The notes beneath the pieces are model-generated. The model did not search any database. It was not told the origin of the DNA and worked only from the letters and a program-made list of their open reading frames with translations. From positions 62,001-126,000 of the forward strand of contig NZ_JALJRY010000008.1 in assembly GCF_024519455.1 (NCBI RefSeq): a stretch of DNA of 64,000 nucleotides, written 5' to 3'. Of the stretch, positions 24,875-33,172 are shown one piece after another. Every line of letters begins with the position of its first letter. Position 1 is the stretch's first letter. Origin of the DNA: Streptomyces sp. STR69. Its GTDB lineage: Bacteria > Actinomycetota > Actinomycetes > Streptomycetales > Streptomycetaceae. The position numbers and the translations under genes are program-made.

Positions 24875-26290
24875 GTGACCATGAGCGATGGTTTCCTGCA
24901 CAAGTCTTTCCACGGTGTCGACTGGGGAGTCGCCACCGCGGACGCCATCGCGGCCCCGCCGCCGCCCGTGCCGGAGCGCACAGGGCACTTCCGGCAGTGG
25001 ACCGACGACATCCGGCAGCTGGTCGGCGTCACGCCCGACACGCATCGGATGGTCGCCGGATGGCCGCTCCTCCAGCCCGACGGCCCCGGCAGCTGGGACC
25101 ACGCGGCCCTGGACCGCTGCGACCGCGAACTCGACTCCCTGCTCGCCCTCGGCCTGCGCCCCTGTCTCACCCTGTTCGACCGGTCGCTGCCGCCCTGGCT
25201 GGAGGACTCCGGGGGCTGGCTGGAGCGCGACACCGCCGAGCACTTCGCCGCCTACGCCGCCGAGCTGGGCCGCCGCTACGGCGACCGTGTCACCCGCTGG
25301 ATCACCTCGACCGACCTGGCCGGCCCCACTCTCGCCGACCACGTGGCCGGGATGTACACACCGGGCCGGGGCATCGGCCGCGCGGGCCTGCCCGCCGTCC
25401 ACCACATCCTGCTCGCCAACGGACTCGCCACCCGCGCGCTCCGTGCCGCCGGTGTGAGCGGCCGGATCGGGACCACGGTCACCCTCGTCGGTGGTTACCC
25501 GGCCACCGAGGACCCCTTCGACAGGCTCGCCCTGGACCGCCTGCTGAGCTGGACCAACCGCCTCTTCCTCGACCCCGTGCTGCTCGGCGAGCACATGGTG
25601 ACCGAGGACGACGTCTCACCGATCGAGGACACCGACTGCGTACGCCTCGGGGACCTGGACGTCATCGCCACCCCGCAGGACCTGCTCGGACTGTCCTGGC
25701 ACACCCCGTTCCGCGTCACCGCACCCGAGAACCTCGCCCGCGCGCTGCCGGCCGACAAGTGCCAGAGCAGGCTCAACGAGGTCAACCGCCTCCTCGTCGG
25801 CCTGGGCTTCGCGGTCGTCCCCTTCGACGACGTGGAGACGACGGCGTACGGCTGGCCCGTCCTCCCCGAGGGCCTGGCCGACGCCGTCGCGGACCTTCAC
25901 GACCTCTACGGCGACCTGCTGCCGCCGCTGTCCGTCGTCGACAACGGCATGGGCGACCTGGACCTCGTCGACGAGACCGGCCACAGCGACGAAGCCCGCC
26001 GCCGGTCCCTGCTGCGCGCCAGGCTGTCCTGGCTGGGCCGGGTCATCGAGCGCGGCGTGGACGTGTGCGGCTACGAGTACTGGTCGGTGCTCGACAACCT
26101 GGAGGCGAAGTTCCGCTACACCCGCCTCTATGCCATGGCCGTCCCCGACCACGAGCCGCCGCCGCGCCCGCCGATGCCGTCGGACTGGCTGCGGGCCGGA
26201 GCCTTCGCCGGCCCTGAGACACCAGGTCCGGCGGCCGGGCTGACCCTGGTTCCGCCCGGCCCCCGGGATCAGCGCGTCGGAGCCCCGTAG
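24875..26290 (+). CDS. Degenerate family 1 glycoside hydrolase-like protein
   Basis: 471 aa from GTG 24875 (ATG 24881 is equally possible; the Shine-Dalgarno is weak). The whole chain follows the GH1 beta-glucosidase layout: SFHGVDWGVATADA, ALGLRPCLTLFDRSLPPWLE, GGWLERDTAEHFAAYAAELG, RYGDRVTRWIT and, near the end, CGYEYWSVLDNLEAKFRYTR. The acid/base motif, normally NEP, reads STDL with Asp at residue 147; the nucleophile motif, normally TENG, reads VVDNG with Asp356. Both catalytic Glu are thus Asp, so normal glycosidase activity is doubtful. Length and frame are intact and it has an island-type promoter box, suggesting a recruited non-glycosidic or binding role. It overlaps the convergent MaoC gene by 22 bp. 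Confidence 0.85.
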   Translation: MTMSDGFLHKSFHGVDWGVATADAIAAPPPPVPERTGHFRQWTDDIRQLVGVTPDTHRMVAGWPLLQPDGPGSWDHAALDRCDRELDSLLALGLRPCLTLFDRSLPPWLEDSGGWLERDTAEHFAAYAAELGRRYGDRVTRWITSTDLAGPTLADHVAGMYTPGRGIGRAGLPAVHHILLANGLATRALRAAGVSGRIGTTVTLVGGYPATEDPFDRLALDRLLSWTNRLFLDPVLLGEHMVTEDDVSPIEDTDCVRLGDLDVIATPQDLLGLSWHTPFRVTAPENLARALPADKCQSRLNEVNRLLVGLGFAVVPFDDVETTAYGWPVLPEGLADAVADLHDLYGDLLPPLSVVDNGMGDLDLVDETGHSDEARRRSLLRARLSWLGRVIERGVDVCGYEYWSVLDNLEAKFRYTRLYAMAVPDHEPPPRPPMPSDWLRAGAFAGPETPGPAAGLTLVPPGPRDQRVGAP

Positions 26291-26772
26291 TCCCTGCCAC
26301 GGATCAGCCGCACCGGCGTGTAGACGAGCACGTCCTCGTCCCGCTGGTTGCGTACGGTGATCCGGCTCGTCACCACGCCCCGGCCGGGCTTGCTCGACGG
26401 CCGGCAGCCGGTGGTCTCCACGACGGCGTACAGCGTGTCGCCGACGTACACCGGGCCCTGCACGGTCAGTTCCATGTGCAGAAAGGCAAGGCCCGTGCCG
26501 TGCAGCACGTTCGTCTGCAGGACGAGTCCCTCGGCGATGCAGTACGTCAGCGCGCCCGGGACCAGCCGCCCGGTGTAGCCGCCGTCGGCCGCGTGCGAGG
26601 CGTCCCAGAAGAGCGGCTCGTTGAAGCCGCCCCAGGTGACGAAGTTGATGAGATCGGTCTCGGTGACCGTGCGGCGGGCGGTACGGAACACCTGCCCGAC
26701 CGGCATCTCCTCGTAGGTCAACCCCCTTACCAGCGGGGGGATTTCGGTGGCGGTGGTGGGCTCTGCCGTCAT
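26269..26772 (-). CDS. MaoC-like hot-dog dehydratase/hydratase
   Basis: 167-aa MaoC-family protein. TYEEMPVGQVFRTARRTVTETDLINF, then GRLVPGALTYCIAEGLVLQ, HMELTVQGPVYVGDTLYAVVE and SRITVRNQRDEDVLVYTP follow the hot-dog fold. The hydratase motif (D-x-N-P-x-H) is replaced by WGGFNEPLFWDASHA, which keeps the N-x-P and H positions. Likely hydrates or dehydrates an enoyl-CoA. Follows a crotonase by 25 bp in a two-gene operon. Confidence 0.83.
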   Translation of the reverse strand: MTAEPTTATEIPPLVRGLTYEEMPVGQVFRTARRTVTETDLINFVTWGGFNEPLFWDASHAADGGYTGRLVPGALTYCIAEGLVLQTNVLHGTGLAFLHMELTVQGPVYVGDTLYAVVETTGCRPSSKPGRGVVTSRITVRNQRDEDVLVYTPVRLIRGRDYGAPTR

Positions 26773-26797
26773 CGCGTGCTCCTCGTGCGTCCGTGGG

Positions 26798-27619
26798 TCA
26801 CAGGTCGATCGGGTGCTTGCCGCCCACGCCCTCGAAGTCCGGGGCGCGCTTCTCGCGGTGCGCGGCGAGTCCCTCGACGACCTCGTGCCCGCCGAACCCG
26901 AAGAACTCCAGCCCCAGCGAGGCCTCGAAGAGCGGCTGGGCCGTGCGGTACCAGTGGTTGAGGGACCGCTTGGTCCAGCTCAGCGCGCTGGCGGGCCCGG
27001 CGGCCAGCAGGGTCGCGACCCGCAGCCCCTCGGCGTGCACGTCCTCGTCGTCCACGCACTTCGACACCAGGCCGATCCGCTCGGCCTCCTCGCCGGTCAG
27101 CGCCTCGCAGGTCAGCAGGTAGTACTTGGCCTTGGCCATCCCGCACAGCAGCGGCCAGCAGATCGCCGCGTGATCACCGGCCGCCACCCCGAGCCGGGTG
27201 TGCCCGTCGACGATCTTCGCCCGGCGTCCGGCGATCGAGATGTCCGCCAGCATGCCGACGACCAGCCCCGCGCCGACCGCCGGGCCGTGGATCGCGGAGA
27301 CCACGGGCTTCGAGCAGTTGATCACCCCGTAGACCATGTCGCGCGCCTCCCGCATCGTCCGGGCGCGCACGGCGTAGTCCTCGGTCATGGCCTCGATGGA
27401 GTCGAAGGTCCCACCGGCCGAGAACGCCTTGCCGGCCCCCTGGACCAGCACCGCGCGGGTCTCCTCGTCCCGGTCGATGACGGGCCAGACGTCGGCCAGT
27501 TCCCCGTGCATGCGCGGATCCACGGCGTTGAGGTTCGGCGCGTCGAGCACGATGCGCAGCACACCGGGCGCGGGCCGCTCGAAGGTCAGGCTCGTGAACG
27601 GGGCGTAGGGATCGGTCAC
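26798..27619 (-). CDS. Enoyl-CoA hydratase/isomerase family protein
   Basis: 273-aa crotonase from GTG 27619, chosen because AGGAG sits 6 nt upstream. It has GAGKAFSAGGTFDSIEAM and HGPAVGAGLVVGMLADISIA. The catalytic zone VDGHTRLGVAAGDHAAICWP lacks both classical Glu residues and resembles that of 22799-23599, so the two may share a non-hydratase reaction. Divergent from the ACAD pair at 27727, sharing a strong AT-rich box. Confidence 0.87.
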   Translation of the reverse strand: MTDPYAPFTSLTFERPAPGVLRIVLDAPNLNAVDPRMHGELADVWPVIDRDEETRAVLVQGAGKAFSAGGTFDSIEAMTEDYAVRARTMREARDMVYGVINCSKPVVSAIHGPAVGAGLVVGMLADISIAGRRAKIVDGHTRLGVAAGDHAAICWPLLCGMAKAKYYLLTCEALTGEEAERIGLVSKCVDDEDVHAEGLRVATLLAAGPASALSWTKRSLNHWYRTAQPLFEASLGLEFFGFGGHEVVEGLAAHREKRAPDFEGVGGKHPIDL

Positions 27620-27649
27620 GTCGCGCTCCTGGTGCAATCGGTGCGGATA

Positions 27650-27667
27650 CTATAATTATCTAACTGT
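27650..27667. promoter_or_regulatory. Divergent promoter/operator with 18-bp repeat
   Basis: CTATAATTATCTAACTGT lies between the divergent crotonase and ACAD genes and is identical over 18 bp to 38734-38751, 11 kb away. TATAAT provides a plausible -10 for the plus strand. Identity of this length in isolated non-coding DNA argues for a protein-binding site as well as a promoter. Confidence 0.65.
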
Positions 27668-27726
27668 ATCGAGAGGCAGGCGGCAAGCGTCCGGTACACG
27701 GCCGCACCGAGGACGGGAAGCTCGGC

Positions 27727-28848
27727 ATGGATCTCACCTTCAGCGAGGAACAGGACGAACTGCGCACGGTCGTACGATCGTTCCTCACCCGGCACGCCAC
27801 GGAGGCCGACGTGCGCCGCCTGGCCGCCGACCCGCACGGACACGACCCGTGGATCTGGCGGCGGATGGCCACGGAGATCGGACTGCAGGGACTCGCCGTA
27901 CCGGAGGCGTACGGCGGCTCCGGCTTCGGCTACGTCGATCTCGGCGTCGTCTTCGAGGAGGCGGGCCGCGCCCTGCTGTGCGCCCCGTACTTCGCCACCG
28001 TGGCCCTGGCCGCCGAGGCGCTGCTGCGCTGCGACGACGAGGCCGCCCGCGCCGAACTCCTCCCGGGCATCGCCTCCGGCGAGACGGTGGCCACGCTCGC
28101 CCTCACGGAGGACGACGGACGCTGGGACGAGCCGGGCATCCACCTCAACGCCCGCGCCGGAGCGAGCGGTTGGCGGCTCACGGGCGTGAAGACCTACGTC
28201 CCCGACGGACACCTCGCCGACCTGCTCCTGGTCGCCGCGCGCACCCCCGCCGGCGTCAGCCTCTTCGCGGTCACGACCGCCGACGCCCCGGGCCTCACCC
28301 GCACCCCCCTCCCCACCCTCGACCAGACCCGCAAACAGGCCCGCATCGCCTTCACGGACACCCCCGCCCGTCTGCTGGGCACCGACGGCACGGCCTGGCC
28401 AGTGATCGAACGCACCCTCGCCACGGCCGCCGTCCTCCTGGCCGCCGAACAGGTCGGGGGAGCCGCCGCCGCCCTGGACGCGGCGGTTGGCTACGCCAAG
28501 ATCCGCGAGCAGTACGGCCGTCCCATCGGCTCGTTTCAGGGCATCAAGCACAAGTGCGCCGACATGCTCGTGGAGATCGAGTCCGCCCGCTCGGCCGCGT
28601 ACGCCGGACTGTGGGCCCTGGACGCCGGTGACGAGACGGAGATCGCCGTCGCGGCGGCCCTCGCCCAGGCCTTCTGCTCCGAGGCGTTCACCAAGGTGGC
28701 CGGAGACACCGTCCAGGTCCACGGCGGCATCGGCTTCACCTGGGAACACCCCGCGCACCTCTACCTCAAGCGGGCCAAGAGCTCCGAGGTGCTGCTCGGC
28801 ACACCCGCGTACCACCGGGAGCTGCTCGCCGCCCGGCTCGGCATCTGA
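27727..28848 (+). CDS. Acyl-CoA dehydrogenase (partner-type subunit)
   Basis: 373-aa ACAD: MDLTFSEEQDELRTVVRSFL, VPEAYGGSGFGYVDLGVVFEE, YGRPIGSFQGIKHKCADM and VQVHGGIGFTWEHPAHLYL, ending KRAKSSEVLLGTPAYHREL. It lacks the GGTxxI C-terminal segment and is followed 19 bp later by a catalytic-type ACAD, the second linked heteromeric pair of the island. Confidence 0.91.
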   Translation: MDLTFSEEQDELRTVVRSFLTRHATEADVRRLAADPHGHDPWIWRRMATEIGLQGLAVPEAYGGSGFGYVDLGVVFEEAGRALLCAPYFATVALAAEALLRCDDEAARAELLPGIASGETVATLALTEDDGRWDEPGIHLNARAGASGWRLTGVKTYVPDGHLADLLLVAARTPAGVSLFAVTTADAPGLTRTPLPTLDQTRKQARIAFTDTPARLLGTDGTAWPVIERTLATAAVLLAAEQVGGAAAALDAAVGYAKIREQYGRPIGSFQGIKHKCADMLVEIESARSAAYAGLWALDAGDETEIAVAAALAQAFCSEAFTKVAGDTVQVHGGIGFTWEHPAHLYLKRAKSSEVLLGTPAYHRELLAARLGI

Positions 28849-28867
28849 CACCCCAGGAGAAACTGAC

Positions 28868-30046
28868 ATGGAAGTGGATTTCGGGCCCGCCGTACGCGAC
28901 TTCCGCGACGAACTGCGGGACTGGTTCGCGGACCACCTCGTCGGGGAGTTCGCCGAGCACCGGGGCGTGGGCGGCCCCACCGACGGCGCGGCCTGGGACG
29001 TACGCCTCGCCTGGGACCGCGAACTGTCGGCCGGGAACTGGCTGGGCGTTGGCTGGCCGAAGGAGTACGGCGGACGCGGCCTCGGCCTCCTTGAGGAGAT
29101 CGTCTTCGAGTACGAGTACGCCCGCGCGAACGCCCCCTACCGCGCCACCGTCAACGCCCTCGACCTGCTCGGCCCGATGCTCCTCGCGATGGGCGACGAG
29201 GCCCAGAAGAAGCGCTTCCTGCCACCGATCCTCGCCGTCGAGGAACTGTGGGGACAGGGCTTCAGCGAACCCGGCGCGGGCTCCGACCTGGCCTCCGTCC
29301 GCACCCGGGCCGAGCGCGACGGCGACCAGTGGGTGGTCAACGGACAGAAGGTGTGGACCTCGTTCGGCATCCACGCCGACTGGCTCTACGTCCTCACCCG
29401 CACCGACCCCGACTCCCGCCGCCACAAAGGCCTGACCCTGCTGCTCCTGCCCACCGACCAGCCCGGCGTGGAGATCCGGCCCATCCGCAACCTCGCCGGC
29501 CAGGACGAGTTCGCCGAGGTCTTCCTCTCCGACGCGCGCACCGGCGCGGACATGGCCGTCGGCGAGGTCGGTCAGGGCTGGCGCACCGCGATGGCCACCC
29601 TCGGCATCGAACGCGGCACCACCCTGCTGCCCCAGCAACTCGGCTTCGAGCGGGAGGCCGAGGCACTGATCGACCTGGCCCGCGAACGCGGCGCGCTCGA
29701 CGACCCCATGCTGCGCCGCCGGATCCTGGACGCCTGGATCTCCGTACGCATCATGCGCACCACCAACCTGCGCACCCTCGCCGAACTGACCGCGGGCCGC
29801 ACACCGGGCGCCCAGGCCACCACCGCGAAGCTCTACGCCTCGACCCGCCACCAGCAACTCGGCCACCTGGCCATGGAGTTGGCCGGACCCGCAGGACAGA
29901 TCGTCGGCGAGGACTACGAACTCGACACCCGGCAGCGCTCGTTCCTGCTCTCCCTCGCGGAGACGATCTACGGCGGTTCCAGCGAGATCCAGCGCAACAT
30001 CATCGGGGAGCAGGTCCTCGGTCTGCCCAAGGAGCCGCGGCCATGA
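28868..30046 (+). CDS. Acyl-CoA dehydrogenase (catalytic-type subunit)
   Basis: 392-aa ACAD from ATG 28868 (AGGAGAAACTGAC upstream). FSEPGAGSDLASVRTRA, WVVNGQKVWTSFGIHADW, FAEVFLSDARTGADM and a C-terminus YGGSSEIQRNIIGEQVLGLP give a complete FadE-type catalytic chain. I infer a heterotetramer with the upstream ACAD. Its stop overlaps the SnoaL-like gene (ATGA). Confidence 0.92.
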   Translation: MEVDFGPAVRDFRDELRDWFADHLVGEFAEHRGVGGPTDGAAWDVRLAWDRELSAGNWLGVGWPKEYGGRGLGLLEEIVFEYEYARANAPYRATVNALDLLGPMLLAMGDEAQKKRFLPPILAVEELWGQGFSEPGAGSDLASVRTRAERDGDQWVVNGQKVWTSFGIHADWLYVLTRTDPDSRRHKGLTLLLLPTDQPGVEIRPIRNLAGQDEFAEVFLSDARTGADMAVGEVGQGWRTAMATLGIERGTTLLPQQLGFEREAEALIDLARERGALDDPMLRRRILDAWISVRIMRTTNLRTLAELTAGRTPGAQATTAKLYASTRHQQLGHLAMELAGPAGQIVGEDYELDTRQRSFLLSLAETIYGGSSEIQRNIIGEQVLGLPKEPRP

Positions 30047-30555
30047 CCTCGATCGAGGACCGCCTCGACCGCATCGAGTCGCACCTGGCCATCCAGCAAC
30101 TGCCCATCCGCTACGCCCTGGCCGTCGACTCCCGCGACCTCGACGCCTGGGTCGGCTGCTTCCGCCCCGACGTCGACATGGGGCGCCATGGCAGGGGACG
30201 GCAGGTCCTGCGGCAGCACATCGAGCCCCTTGTGCGCGGCTTCCACCGCTCGGTGCACCAACTCTGCGGCCACCGCATCGAGTTCACCGGCGGTGACACC
30301 GCGACCGGCGCGGTCTACTGCCGTGCCGAGCACGAGGTGGGGGACCGGTGGATCGTGATGGCGATCTGCTACTTCGACGACTACGCGCGCGTGGACGGCG
30401 ACTGGTACTTCTCCCGGCGCCGCGAACAGCACTGGTACGCGGCCGACGTGACCGACCGCCCCCAGGCGGTCGGCTTCAACGGCTGGGAGGGCGCGGGAGA
30501 TCCGGCACTGCCCGATGCCTTCCCCACCTGGACGGCCTTCTGGAAGGAGACGTGA
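30043..30555 (+). CDS. SnoaL/NTF2-like protein
   Basis: 170-aa cone-fold protein of the SnoaL_4 type: IEDRLDRIESHLAIQQLPIRYALAVDSRDLDAW, CFRPDVDMGRHGRGRQVLRQHIE, HQLCGHRIEFTGGDTATGAVYC and DGDWYFSRRREQHWY. Such proteins act as cofactor-free hydratases, isomerases or cyclases, or as subunits of oxygenases; no oxygenase alpha subunit is present here. Four-base overlaps on both sides suggest joint action with the ACAD pair and the following SDR, perhaps as a delta-isomerase or hydratase. Confidence 0.8.
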   Translation: MTSIEDRLDRIESHLAIQQLPIRYALAVDSRDLDAWVGCFRPDVDMGRHGRGRQVLRQHIEPLVRGFHRSVHQLCGHRIEFTGGDTATGAVYCRAEHEVGDRWIVMAICYFDDYARVDGDWYFSRRREQHWYAADVTDRPQAVGFNGWEGAGDPALPDAFPTWTAFWKET

Positions 30556-31310
30556 TGGCACGGTTGTCGGGCAGGACTGCATTGGTCACCGGCGGAGGAC
30601 AGGGCGTGGGTCGGGGCATCGCCCTGGCGCTCGCGGCCGAGGGCGCGGCGGTTGTCATCACCGGCCGTACCGAGACGAAGCTGAAGGACACCGCGGGGGA
30701 GATCGCCGAGCGCGGCGGGCGGGCGTACACCGTCGTCGGGGACGTGGGCGAGCGGGACGACGTCGACCGGATGGTGGCCGAGACGGTACGGGAGTTCGGC
30801 GGCCTCGACGTGCTCGTCAACAACGCCCAGTCCTCGGTGCAGCGACGGCTGGAGAAGACGTCGTACGACGATGTCGAACTCACCTACCGCAGCGGGCCGT
30901 TGGCCGTCTTCCACGCGATGCAGGCCGCCCTGCCCCATCTGCGGGAGAGCCGGGGCAGTGTCGTCAACCTCGGTTCCTCGGCGGCGGTGCAGGGCGAGGC
31001 GACCTTCGCGGCGTACGCCATGGCCAAGGAGGCGATCCGCGGCTTGAGCCGGGTCGCCGCGCGGGAGTGGGGGCCGTACGGGATCCGCGTGAACGTCGTC
31101 TGCCCGGCCGCGCTCAGCCCGGCGGCGGAGGACTATCTGGCCGCGCATCCGGGCAAGGCGGAGGAACTGGCAAGGGAGATTCCGTTGGGGCGGCTCGGGG
31201 CCCCGGAGGCGGACATCGGCCGGGCGGTGGCCGCGCTGGTGAGCGACGACATGGCCTATCTGACCGGTGCGACGCTGATGTTGGAGGGCGGCCGGACTCT
31301 CATCGGGTGA
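30555..31310 (+). CDS. Short-chain dehydrogenase/reductase
   Basis: 251-aa SDR starting in TGATG after the SnoaL-like gene. TGGGQGVGRGIA, VVITGRTETKL, NNAQSSVQRR (NNAG variant with Gln), Ser in NLGSSAAVQGE, YAMAKEAIRGL and ALSPAAEDYLAAHP are visible. The Asn-Ser-Tyr-Lys tetrad is complete. Probably oxidises a 3-hydroxyacyl-CoA or ring alcohol formed by the preceding enzymes. Last gene of a four-gene operon, convergent with a CaiB gene 5 bp away. Confidence 0.87.
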   Translation: MARLSGRTALVTGGGQGVGRGIALALAAEGAAVVITGRTETKLKDTAGEIAERGGRAYTVVGDVGERDDVDRMVAETVREFGGLDVLVNNAQSSVQRRLEKTSYDDVELTYRSGPLAVFHAMQAALPHLRESRGSVVNLGSSAAVQGEATFAAYAMAKEAIRGLSRVAAREWGPYGIRVNVVCPAALSPAAEDYLAAHPGKAEELAREIPLGRLGAPEADIGRAVAALVSDDMAYLTGATLMLEGGRTLIG

Positions 31311-31315
31311 AGCCG

Positions 31316-32512
31316 CTAGACGATGCCTCGCGCGCGCAGTCCCGCGAGCTGATCCTCCGTCACCCCGGCGAGCCCGCACAGGACTTCGGCCGTGTGCTCG
31401 CCCAGCGCGGGCGGCGGGGCGTAGCCCTCGACCGGGGTCGCCGTGAGCCGTATCGGGTTGGCGAGCAGCGGCAGTCGGCCCGACACCGGATCGTCGACCT
31501 CGACCAGCATCCCCCGGTGCTGGATCTGGGGGTCGGCGAAGACCTCGGGCATTTCGTTGAACGGGCCCGCCGGAACGTCGTGTTCGTCCAGGAGCGCCAG
31601 CCAGTCGTCCCGGGTCCGGGTCCGCATGATGGCTTCGAGGACCGGCAGGATCTCCTCCCGGTGGGTGATCCGGGCGGAGGTCGTGGCGAACCGCGGGTCC
31701 TGGAGCAGGTCGGTGCGGTCGGCCGCCGCGCAGAACGCGGCGAACTGCTTGTCGTTGCCCGCGACGAGGAACAGCGGCTTGTCCGCACAGTGGAAGGCCT
31801 GGGAGGGGATTCCGCCGTAGCCGCCGTTGCCGCGCCGGCGCGGAACCTCCCCGGAGACGAGGTAGTTCATCGCGAAGTGCGACAGCGAGGCCAGCCCGCA
31901 GTCCAGCAGGGAGAGGTCGACGAACTGGCCCTCGCCGGTGGCGTCCCGGTGCCGCAGCGCCGCCAGGACGGCTGTCGAGGCGTACAGGCCGGTGAGGATG
32001 TCGACCATGCTGACGCCGACCTTCATCGGCTCGTCGGGGTGACCGGAGACGCTCATCATCCCGGACATGGCCTGGAAGATGCCGTCGTAACCGGGGCGCC
32101 CGGCATAGGGGCCGGTCTGGCCGAAGCCGGTGACGGACAGATAGACCAGGCGCGGGTTGAGCGCCAGCAGACTCTCGTGGTCGAGGCCGTACTTCGCCAG
32201 TGTCCCCGCGCGGAAGTTCTCCACCAGGACGTCCGAGCGGGCGGCGAGCGAGCGGATCAACTCCTGTCCCTCGGCGGTGGCGTGATTGACCGTCACGGAC
32301 CGCTTGTTGCGGTTGCAGGAGAGGTAGAAGGCCGCGGTGTTCGTCCCGGGGGCGAACGGCGGACCGTACGTCCGAGAGTCGTCGCCGGTGCCCGGCCGTT
32401 CGACCTTGATGACCTCCGCGCCGAGGTCGGCCAGCATCTGGGTGGCCAGCGGTGCCGCGAGGATGCGGGACAGATCGAGGACACGGATCCCGGCCAGGGC
32501 GGTCGACGGCAT
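31316..32512 (-). CDS. CaiB/BaiF-type class III CoA transferase
   Basis: 398 aa from ATG 32512 (AGGGAGA upstream). It has VLDLSRILAAPLATQMLADLG, NRNKRSVTV, NFRAGTLAKYGL, GYDGIFQAMSGMMSVSG and GQFVDLSLLDCGLASL, where Asp204 occupies the catalytic position of formyl-CoA transferase. It should transfer CoA between carboxylates without ATP, or act as a racemase; transfer is favoured by the Asp. Divergent from the PaaI-ligase operon. Confidence 0.9.
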   Translation of the reverse strand: MPSTALAGIRVLDLSRILAAPLATQMLADLGAEVIKVERPGTGDDSRTYGPPFAPGTNTAAFYLSCNRNKRSVTVNHATAEGQELIRSLAARSDVLVENFRAGTLAKYGLDHESLLALNPRLVYLSVTGFGQTGPYAGRPGYDGIFQAMSGMMSVSGHPDEPMKVGVSMVDILTGLYASTAVLAALRHRDATGEGQFVDLSLLDCGLASLSHFAMNYLVSGEVPRRRGNGGYGGIPSQAFHCADKPLFLVAGNDKQFAAFCAAADRTDLLQDPRFATTSARITHREEILPVLEAIMRTRTRDDWLALLDEHDVPAGPFNEMPEVFADPQIQHRGMLVEVDDPVSGRLPLLANPIRLTATPVEGYAPPPALGEHTAEVLCGLAGVTEDQLAGLRARGIV

Positions 32513-32536
32513 CTGGGTCTCCCTCTGTTCAAAGGC

Positions 32537-32624
32537 GTTGAATGAGTTATATAAATAATACATCTGGCGCCCTGGGTGCGTACCGGATGATTGCTTCAAC
32601 TATCCAATTCATGTAACTATATGG
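32537..32624. promoter_or_regulatory. Divergent promoter region with two AT-rich boxes
   Basis: Two separate boxes occupy the gap. GTTGAATGAGTTATATAAAT at 32537-32556 continues into AATACATC and probably serves the minus-strand CaiB gene. CAATTCATGTAACTATATGG at 32605-32624 lies 35 bp before the thioesterase start. Both carry the GTTA(T)/(A)TAAC core of the island box. Confidence 0.55.
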
Positions 32625-32658
32625 ATCGGCTGACCGGCCGAGACCGGAGGGCGTGCGG

Positions 32659-33168
32659 ATGACCGTCGCAGCGAGGACCCTCACCGACCAGGAACAGCGC
32701 GAACGCCGCGAGTGGTTCCGGTCCCGCTGGGAGCGCGGCGTCGCGTTCAACCGCCTCTGTCGTCTGCGCATGGTCCGCTGGGACCCCGACGGCGTGGAGG
32801 TCCTCCTTCCCTACGTCGAGGCCCTCTCCGCCCATGAAGGCGTCTTCCACGGCGGAGTGATCTCCGCGCTCATCGACACCGCGGGCGCGGGAGCCGTGAT
32901 CGCCGGGCACGACTTCCAGAAAGGGAGTCTGCTCAGCACCGTCTCGATGTCCGTGCAGTACCTCGCGCCCGCGCGGGGCCCGGAGGCCGTCGCCTACGCG
33001 CGCTGCGTCCGACGGGGCCGCAGGCTGCACTTCGCCGACGTCGACGTGATGACCGACGGGATCGTCTGCGCCCGGGGACAGGTGGTGGTGACCATCTCCG
33101 GCGAGCGACCGGGCGTCGGCGAACCCATCCATCCCATCGACGCCATCGAACCGCTGACCGAGGAGTGA
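32659..33168 (+). CDS. PaaI-type acyl-CoA thioesterase
   Basis: 169-aa single hot-dog thioesterase from ATG 32659 (GGAGG 8 nt upstream; a GTG 6 bp earlier is too close). The diagnostic HGG motif is in HEGVFHGGVISALIDTAGAG, followed by STVSMSVQYLAPARGP and VCARGQVVVTI. It hydrolyses acyl-CoA, perhaps relieving CoA sequestration by dead-end intermediates. First gene of a six-gene operon. Confidence 0.88.
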   Translation: MTVAARTLTDQEQRERREWFRSRWERGVAFNRLCRLRMVRWDPDGVEVLLPYVEALSAHEGVFHGGVISALIDTAGAGAVIAGHDFQKGSLLSTVSMSVQYLAPARGPEAVAYARCVRRGRRLHFADVDVMTDGIVCARGQVVVTISGERPGVGEPIHPIDAIEPLTEE

Positions 33169-33172
33169 CGCG

